A DNA stretch of 64,000 bases from Actinostola sp. cb2023 (taxonomy: Eukaryota; Cnidaria; Anthozoa; Actiniaria; Actinostolidae), in contig JAUJYZ010000242.1 in the NCBI GenBank assembly GCA_033675265.1, forward strand, positions 372,001-436,000, written 5' to 3'. Positions 57,575 through 64,000 of this stretch are shown one piece after another. Numbering within the stretch: position 1 is the stretch's first letter; each line of letters opens with the position of its first letter. The notes under the pieces were generated by a model. The model had not been told where the DNA came from. It did no database searches and saw only the letters and a list, made by a program, of their open reading frames with translations. Made by a program: the position numbers and the translations under genes.

Positions 57575-57625
57575 CTGTTTAATTGTACGTTTCGGCCATT
57601 CGGCCTTCATCAGCAAGACTTATTT
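57575..57625 (-). ncRNA. Irregular hammerhead-ribozyme-like motif (Penelope-associated)
   Basis: On the minus strand: CTGATGA (57613-57607), a stem II made of GGCC-GAAT-GGCC, then GAAAC (57593-57589). One extra A lies between CTGATGA and the stem, which departs from the standard core. GAAACGTAC would allow only a two-base-pair stem III, as in dimer-type motifs. It lies about 290 bp downstream of a Penelope endonuclease fragment on the same strand, where Penelope-like elements carry hammerheads in their terminal repeats. Confidence 0.5.
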
Positions 57626-57907
57626 GATCCGCGCGCAGCCAACCGCTAAATCATGTCCACTAGGTGACACAAGAAAACAAGAAAACAACAATAGCGCGCA
57701 TGCGCACATACAAAGCGCGCGCTAAAAATGAACCCCAGGAACCTAGAACTAAAGTAAAACTACCACCAAAAAACTAAAGGATGACCCCTATACTGATCAA
57801 GAGATTGCTACTAACGCGAACCACCTCAGTCTGCATACAAAAAATACAATAAACAAACTAAAGATAAGCACCATGAAAAATAATAATAACAATCAATTAA
57901 ATTGCTA

Positions 57908-58353
57908 TTAATTATTATAGTTAATTCTATTCCTAGAATTAATTTCTAATCTTTTATTAAGTCCAAATGGCTGATAAGTAAAAGCTAAATCCGATAACTT
58001 ATGAGGTGCACTATTAAAATGTATAGCTACTTCACAAGTGGTTTTCTTAGTTAACATAGCTGACTTGTGATTTCTAAATCTAACCTTAAATTCGTTTCTG
58101 GTTGAGCCTACATATTGAACTCGACATTTTTTACATGAAATTAAATAAATTATATTTTTAGATTTACAACTAAGATGTTGTTTGATACAATAAAATCTAT
58201 TTGTAGAATAACTAGTGAACTTTTTAGATGATTCTAAGTAATTAGTGCAAAGATCACATCTATTCTCACATGTAAAACAACCTACATCATCTAAATTAAT
58301 TTCATTATAGTTCCTAGTATTCTTAAACTTAGAAGGAGCTAAGAGTTCTTTTT
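57908..58353 (-). pseudogene. Penelope-like element, GIY-YIG endonuclease fragment
   Basis: The minus-strand frame has no Met because its 5' part is cut off at a (TA)n tract. It reads ELLAPSKFKNTRNYNEINLD, a Cys cluster CFTCENRCDLC, and the GIY-YIG-type core NIIYLISCKKCRVQYVGSTR, FKVRFRNHKSAM, then CEVAIHFN, and ends at a TAA at 57908. The Cys cluster before the nuclease and the CKKCxxQYVGST signature are those of Penelope-like elements. The RT part is missing. The endonuclease itself has no internal stop. Confidence 0.82.
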
Positions 58354-58537
58354 AAATTTTATATATATATATATATAGTTGAGGATAAATGGTGTAGACA
58401 TCAACTAGTTATCCTTTATGACATCTGCGTCTGGTATCTAAAGATCCTACTCGCTAGTGGCAAGGTTGTTGGCGTTCCAATCACTACTTGTATTCTGCCG
58501 CTATATATATATATACATATATGTCTGAAACCTCTGT

Positions 58538-58583
58538 TCTGCACTGATGAGCTCACAAAGAGCGAAACAGTACTGTCTGCAGA
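58538..58583 (+). ncRNA. Hammerhead ribozyme, complete
   Basis: All parts are present in order on the + strand. Stem I 5' strand TCTGCA (58538-58543). Core CTGATGA (58544-58550). Stem II GCTC-ACAAA-GAGC (58551-58563). GAA (58564-58566). Stem III ACAG-TA-CTGT (58567-58576). Cleavage-site C at 58577, a GUC site. Stem I 3' strand TGCAGA (58578-58583), which pairs fully with the 5' strand. Expected to cut its own RNA after 58577. It lies between (TA)n tracts. Confidence 0.85.
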
Positions 58584-58641
58584 TTGAGTATACATATATC
58601 TATATAACCAATGTGTATACTACTCCGGCAGTTTTTTGAGT

Positions 58642-58712
58642 ACATAGAGTTTAATACAATTTGTTTCGTAGACCGACGTGAAGTCAGTCCACTCTTCAGT
58701 TAATCTCTATAC
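58642..58712 (-). ncRNA. Hammerhead ribozyme, minus strand
   Basis: On the minus strand: stem I strand ATAGAGATTAA, core CTGAAGA (58699-58693), a stem II of GTGGAC paired with GTCTAC (one G-U pair) closed by a 13-nt loop, then GAA and stem III ACAA/TTGT with a one-base loop (or ACA/TGT with three), cleavage base A (GUA site). The return strand TTAAACTCTAT pairs with the first stem I strand across one A-A mismatch. The residue between CTGA and GA is A, which the core allows. Confidence 0.78.
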
Positions 58713-58978
58713 ACTGAAGCAATTGGTAAGAGCTACAACAACAATATGATCGCGTCAGTATCGTAAACCGTTGAATAGTTGCGCGCGCTAAATAGTTGCA
58801 CGCGCTAATGTGATTGCATGTTACATTCTACAAACCGAAGCATGCATGTAACAAATAAATAAATACATAGATAAATAAATAAATTGATTGATTGATTGAC
58901 AATAATATGATCAGGTTGGCAAACCTTTGGAATATGCCGTTAAGATAAAGTGATTTCATGATGTCTAATTATACTTAA

Positions 58979-60109
58979 AGGGGCACTGTCACGACGCGCG
59001 CATGCGTCAATTTTAATGATATTCAGAGATTTTAATGATATGCAGAGGTCAACGAACTCGTCTGTGTTTACGAAGAGAATCGCGCTAGTAAATTTCAATG
59101 TGTTTTGAAAGTGTTTTACGATCAAGTTTTCGCAGAGTGCTTCCAAGTTATTCAGAATATACAACCTTTACAGCGTGTGACCTAAATATTTCATGAAATA
59201 AGTACTTATTATAGCGACTTCTGGTGAAGGAACGGCATTAAATAGCAGACAATCCGAGGTGACAACTCAGGTCTCAGATGAAGTTATTCACATTTCACAT
59301 CACTAAAAACCAAGTCCATCTTACTTCTTTGCTTCAAAAAAGACTAACGAAGATGTACATGTCACTACTGTATAAGGTACTCGTGTTTTCTTAAATTGTA
59401 AGAGTACAAAAGAGTGCAAAAAGAATTGCACAAAATAATTCCCGTGTGAAAAGTATAATCACTGAGTTCTCTTTGCCGTTGTGTCACTACTTCCAAATTA
59501 AACCTCGCAGAAATAAAAACTCATACAATGTGACAGTTGTTTGCAATAGCTTCAGTACATGCATATGAACTCGAAGGAATACATTGATATGATGTATGCA
59601 ACTGAGTTCTTTTTGAGAACATAATAATTCGAGTGAATAAGTCAATGAACGCGTTGTCAAACATTGTTGTTGTCGTTCGGAATACTTTCCTACCTCCTTT
59701 GGTACTCCAGAGCTGTTAAAGAGAAGTATAGCGAACTCAGAATATGTAGTATAACCGTATTCTATCTTCCCATTAAACCAAAACTTATAAACCTGTCGCC
59801 TGAATACATTCGTTGTCAACCACTACATCCCGGCGGCCGCCATGAGAAGCCATCGCCATCGCTCTCGCCGATTATAAAAAGCGTATAAAATTGGACTTCA
59901 AACCAAAAATAACTACCTACAAATACGAAACAACAATCAATCTAAGTACTGAATAAGTATCATCTTCTAGAGTGCAAGGATTACAATGATATAACTCGAT
60001 ATATTAACACACTGAATTTGAATTTTCCTCGGGTCTCTTGAAAGCGTTGGTCAATGATTTCAAGATTGAAGCCAAGATTCGCGCATGCGCGTGTCGTGAC
60101 AGTGCCCCT
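58979..60109. mobile_element. TTAA-flanked TIR element, 1.1 kb
   Basis: TTAA lies at 58975-58978 and 60110-60113. Ends AGGGGCACTGTCACGAC and the exact inverse GTCGTGACAGTGCCCCT are followed by CGCGCATGCG on each side. Short frames inside show no transposase motif. The target site suggests piggyBac-type mobilisation. Confidence 0.82.
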
Positions 60110-60179
60110 TTAAGGTTGCTTTATGTGGCTCAGTTATTATTAAGTGTTTTTTTCTGCGTTACATAAATTACATCGCTTC

Positions 60180-60435
60180 GTTAGGTTTGTATAGGCCTTT
60201 GCCTTAATTGGCGAGGATTCTCCACTTGAGTGTGTATTCTTCTTGTTTTCCCTTTAGTTTCCACATATATTTACTCAGTTCAGTATCATTTTTCCTTTTC
60301 TCGTGTTTGAACGACATCTGGTGGTTTCTCTATCTGGTCTTAAACTCGGTCGCTGTCAGTCCTACGTATGTCTGTGTCGTGTCTTTGGTTTTGATCGTGG
60401 CTTGGTAAATTATTTCTTTCGTCAAGAGTAGTTAA
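60180..60435 (-). pseudogene. Second Penelope-like endonuclease fragment
   Basis: The minus strand reads KEIIYQATIKTKDTTQTYVG, LTATEFKTR, a TAG stop, RNHQMSFKHEKRKNDTELSK and YMWKLKGKQEEYTLKWRILA. This is the GIY-YIG-type nuclease region of another Penelope family (IYQA...YVGLT signature), different from that at 57908. An internal stop and truncation on both sides show it is dead. Confidence 0.75.
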
Positions 60436-60439
60436 CCCC

Positions 60440-60850
60440 CCCACTATGGCGACGTCCGGGGAGGGGTGGTCCTTTGGACTTTGACCATGACGTCGTTCAC
60501 GAATGCGTAATAGGATTATATTTGCTGCGAGCCTCAGCGAGCAGCGACACTAATCTTGTGGACTTCCTGTGTACAAGTGGACGAGTGTTCCCGGGCTCTA
60601 TTTATCGGTTCATATCTCGCGATCGTGGGCTAGTGAGCGATGATTTTTGTGATTACTGCAGTATTTAAGATCAGCGGTTTTCAATTTCGCGTCCCTCGTG
60701 GTAGCGCTGTCCAACGTATGTTGCTTCGTGTCCGAGTCTTCGCAAGCTCTTCGCAGGTTTTGCTCGCTGGACTTCGCTGGACGCTTTTGTTTTGCCCTGC
60801 CTTTATTGTGTAAATTCATAAAGGTAAGTGTTCTTTATTACACACCATTG
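60440..60850. other. Presumed 5' region of Helitron
   Basis: Between the Penelope fragment and the Helitron start codon. GC-richer than its surroundings, with no gene. It should hold the Helitron promoter and 5' end, but I cannot point to the terminal TC. Confidence 0.4.
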
Positions 60851-60853
60851 ATC

Positions 60854-63800
60854 ATGTCAAACTCAAGTTTATTCCTTTCTGGAAATTTTCATCAAGGCCA
60901 TGAACGATTCAGTGACATTTTCGAGGGGAAGACAATGTGCTTTTATGAGTGTTTCAGCGCTGTTGTGTGCAAGCTCGTGTCCTCTTCATCAATGGAATAC
61001 CTGTACAGTTGACCAAATTTTGATTGAAGGCGACAAGATATACTTGAATGCCCTTGAGAAACAAAACATCCCAGATACAGAGACGCTGCCGTTGACGTGT
61101 TTGCCTGATCGAGCTCGTTGGTCTTCGCCAGTCTTACCCTTGGCAACGAATCAATTGCCCTTTGATGCAAACAAACCAAATCAAATGCTCGTTGAAGCAC
61201 AAACAAATGATCAATCACCTATTATGGTGACTAATACTGATCTACCCCTTGTGGTAGAGGCCGTTGAGCCACAAATCAAAAACAAATAACAACCCCTTGT
61301 GGTTGATAAACTATAAAGAATTTTACCAGGGTAGAATCAATCGTGACGAACATGAAAACGAGGCTCCATACTTCACTTTACGTTCGGCATTGATGAATGC
61401 TTTCACTGACAATAATTATGCATTTATAATATTAGATGGCTATATTATGGCTTTAATAAAGTCTATTGATTGTTTTTATGTGTTTGATTCTCATGCACGT
61501 AACTGTTTTGGTATGCCTGATCCAAATGGTACTGCTGTTGTTATGAAATGTGCTGATATCAGTAAATTAGAGCAATATTTATGCTGTCTCTCACATGAAT
61601 TAAAAAGTGACTTATTTGAAGTTCTACCAGTTGAATTTTACTCTGACATAAATGACCCTACATCTAGTAATGACCCTACTGTTGTACCAAATGCTGACAA
61701 TTCATATAAGAGAAAAAGGTCAGAAGAGACTAAAAATCAAAGAGAGAAAAGGCTTCAAAAAGCTAGAGAATACAAGAAAAGGAAAATTTCTGAAGAAAGT
61801 GAAACTGAGAGACAGTTAATGTAACGGACGCTATACGGGCTTCCTTTGTTATTTGTTTGTTTTGTTGCCTATCAAGGTCCCTTTGTAATCTTACGTATCA
61901 TGTTACCCCCACGTACACGTGCGAACGTAGCAAGCCATAAGTAAGTCCAAGTAAGTCCAAGTATTAACGTAGTAAGCAAATAAGTTCAAGTATATAAGTT
62001 CGTCCTATACCTTGGTGGATACGTGGGACAGTTATGTAAGTACATGTACCCCTTTGATTGTTTAGATCATTCAGTTCTTTACTGCTAGATAATTGATTGT
62101 AATTACCAAGTTATGTATGATTTATCATAGAATTATGACTTTATGTATGCCATGTAATAATTAAGATCTAGTTATTGTATTCACAGTTTACGATAAGAAT
62201 AAAGTCAAATAAAGGCCGGCTCTATTCGGTAGAATCAATCCCAACCAAAGTCAAATCCAGCCGCGACACGAAATCAAGTTCGTCAAGGGTCGCTGCGATC
62301 ACAGTTAAGGTTACAAAAGAATAAAGCATATAATTTGAAAAGGAGATCAGAGGAAAATGACACTGAAAGACAAACCAGGTTAGAAATGAATAAAGCATAT
62401 TTCAGGAAAAAACTCTCAGAGGAAACTGAAACTGAGAGAAGAAACAGATTAGAAAAGAAAAAAATGTACCACCAGAGAAAAATTTCAGAGGAAAGTATTC
62501 GAAGAAATTGTGAACAAAATACTCAACACGGCTATCTGGATAAATTTGATGCATCAAAAAATGGTGAGCTGCACGAACAACATTGGGCAAAGACCAATAT
62601 TTCTAAATTTCACAACTCTATTGCTTATTCTGTTTGTCAATGTACTGTTTGTCATGAAGCATGGCCATTGAAGTGTAAACCAAGATTACCAGAGAGTTAT
62701 ATCTGCTCAAGATGTTCCAGGGATAAAAAATCTCCTAAATCGTTTTCAGTTGACAATTCAATGATTCCTTCTCCACTTCCAGCCCCCCCCCCCCCCCACC
62801 TGAATTACAGGGTTTATCTCAAGTAGAAGAAATGTTAATTGCTCGTGCTCTCCCTATCATGAGAGTTTATATTAAACCTGGGGGACAGAGAGGATACTCT
62901 GGACATTGTATCAATTTACCACAAAATGTAAAAGAGCTTGCATCTTCATTACCAAGATATCCTAAGGACTTATCTGTGATTATTGTTAAGGTCAAAGGTA
63001 GAGACAATACCTTTAAAGATGTCAATGTTAGAAGGCAAAAAGTGTACAATGCCTTATTATGGCTCACACAAAATAATCCTCACTATATAGATGTACAAAT
63101 CAATGAACAAGCATTAAATTCTTTGCCTGACAATGATGTACCAGTAGATCTTATGACTGTTGAGACTGAAGATGATACTGTTGAACCTGATTTGGGTCCA
63201 CCTACTGATAATCCTATTGAGGATACAGTTTATAATGAATCTACTGATATGAGTAGTTTTTTTACCTGTTGGTGAACAACAACAACAAGAGCTTGATGCT
63301 GTTAGACAACAGCTTTCACCTGATGAACCACTGGCCTGCGGCCCTCAGTTGTAGATCAACCATTAAATGAATATCAAACATCATATTTAGCTACTATGGC
63401 ATTCCCTACATTATTCCCTGATGGTAAGGGGGATCCAACTAATCAAGCATTAATAAGAGATGTTTCCCTTCCAGAAAGAATTAAGCATCTTGTTGGTTTG
63501 CTAGTCACCCTAGATTTTCATACTGGGCTTTCAATATGATTCAGAGAAAAAGAATATTACAACAAAGTGGGATATTTCTAAAACAAAACCCTGGTGAAGC
63601 ACATCTAACAATTGATGAGTTGCGTGAAATGGCCCAAAGCAATAATGCAGCTGCATTCATGTCCAAAGTATCAAGATATGTTGCTAACATTGCTGGTACA
63701 AATGCTTACTGGCATAAAGTGAAAGAAGATCTCAAAGCCATAGTAACAAATGTTGGGACTCCAACATTCTTTTTCACCTTTTCATCAGCTGATATGCATT

Positions 63801-64000
63801 GGCCTGAATTACATGCTCTCTTTGAACAGAACAATAATGGTGATATAAGCACTACTAGTGAAGAGAGACGTCAGAATGTTATCAACAATCCTCATATTGT
63901 TGACTGGTTTTTCACTCAAAGATTAGAAACTTTTGTAAAATACTGGCTCTATGATACTCTTGATGCCAAATGGCACTGGTATAGATTTGAATACCAAGGT
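60854..64000 (+). pseudogene. Helitron protein: protease-like N-terminus and Rep-type region, runs off window
   Basis: One gene in several frames. It starts MSNSSLFLSGNFHQGHERF (60854). After a frame change near 60915 comes SRGRQCAFMSVSALL with a probable catalytic Cys. After another near 61285, ILDGYIMALIKSIDCFYVFD and SHARN with a probable His: an OTU/C76-like cysteine protease pattern often fused to Helitrons. Next are repeated basic RxxRSEExxxxRQxRL motifs (61700-62500, split by the solo LTR 61820-62303), a Cys cluster (CQCTVCHEAW, CSRCSRD), [16 protein letters not shown] with GGQRGYSGH (DUF6570-like), and from about 63345 [47 protein letters not shown] and [12 protein letters not shown]. 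That last part is the Helitron-like N region just before the expected HxH Rep motif. Frameshifts also lie at a C-run near 62785, near 63275-63345 and near 63500. Rep nuclease and helicase lie past the window edge. Confidence 0.82.
61820..62303. mobile_element. Solo LTR, 484 bp, inside the Helitron gene
   Basis: It begins TGTAACGGACGC and ends GCGATCACA, with GTTAA directly on both sides (61815-61819 and 62304-62308). Removing it and one GTTAA restores an open Helitron frame across the site. No internal retrotransposon sequence remains, so it arose by LTR-LTR recombination. Confidence 0.9.

Noticed and set aside
59487..59819. 110-codon minus-strand frame inside the TTAA element
   Set aside because: No motif and no codon bias; the element is non-autonomous with clean ends and the frame looks like chance.

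Overview
The window is repeat-dense, intron-rich animal DNA. Its one recognisable host locus is an arsenite methyltransferase (AS3MT-type) gene on the + strand. Eight exons, including the stop, lie between 10911 and 34633. A separate AS3MT first exon at 53466-53656 starts a second, tandem copy whose other exons are not in the window. The mix of elements (DIRS-like, Ty3/gypsy, Penelope-like, Helitron, ISL2EU-like THAP/YqaJ and many foldback or TTAA elements) and the look of several short repeats suggest a marine invertebrate. I favour a cnidarian, probably an anthozoan, from recalled similarity only.

Layout. 0.3-8.7 kb: a minus-strand DIRS-like retrotransposon broken by a TTAA element (262-1240), a 4.1-kb TIR DNA transposon (1779-5905) holding a 20-bp satellite and a decayed nuclease-like gene, and a Helitron-like repeat (7293-8087). 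9.4-10.8 kb: a degenerate TIR element. 10.9-34.6 kb: AS3MT copy 1, whose introns hold MITEs, a LINE fragment, a second Helitron-like repeat, a 34-bp minisatellite, a 5.8-kb ISL2EU-like transposon with both of its genes, a 4.7-kb foldback element, a 29-bp minisatellite of about 80 copies, and a composite palindromic repeat. 34.7-40.1 kb: an LTR fragment, an internally deleted gypsy element and a foldback carrying a RecQ-like helicase fragment.

40.75-44.47 kb: an element with split direct repeats (A1 ... B1-A2-B2), the layout of Ngaro/PAT-type tyrosine-recombinase retrotransposons, encoding only gag-like proteins and holding a 36-bp satellite. 45.9-49.9 kb: a near-complete but frameshifted minus-strand gypsy element. 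49.9-55.4 kb: TIR elements and MITEs around the AS3MT copy 2 first exon. 56.1-57.2 kb: about 1.1 kb of (TAAG)n. 57.3-58.7 kb: Penelope-like fragments bounded by (TA)n, with two well-formed hammerhead ribozymes and one irregular one. 59.0-60.1 kb: a TTAA element. 60.2-60.4 kb: a second Penelope endonuclease fragment. 60.85 kb to the right edge: an autonomous-type Helitron gene (cysteine-protease-like region, then the Helitron N-terminal/Rep region) split by a solo LTR and frameshifts.

Function. AS3MT methylates trivalent arsenic using S-adenosylmethionine. Almost everything else is mobile DNA and its decay products. Nesting gives a relative order in several places: DIRS, then TIR transposon, then satellite growth; Helitron, then solo LTR; ISL2EU, then AT-rich palindrome, then mini-hairpin. 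Most transposon genes carry frameshifts, so few look active. Similarity claims come from motif recognition by eye; no database search was run.
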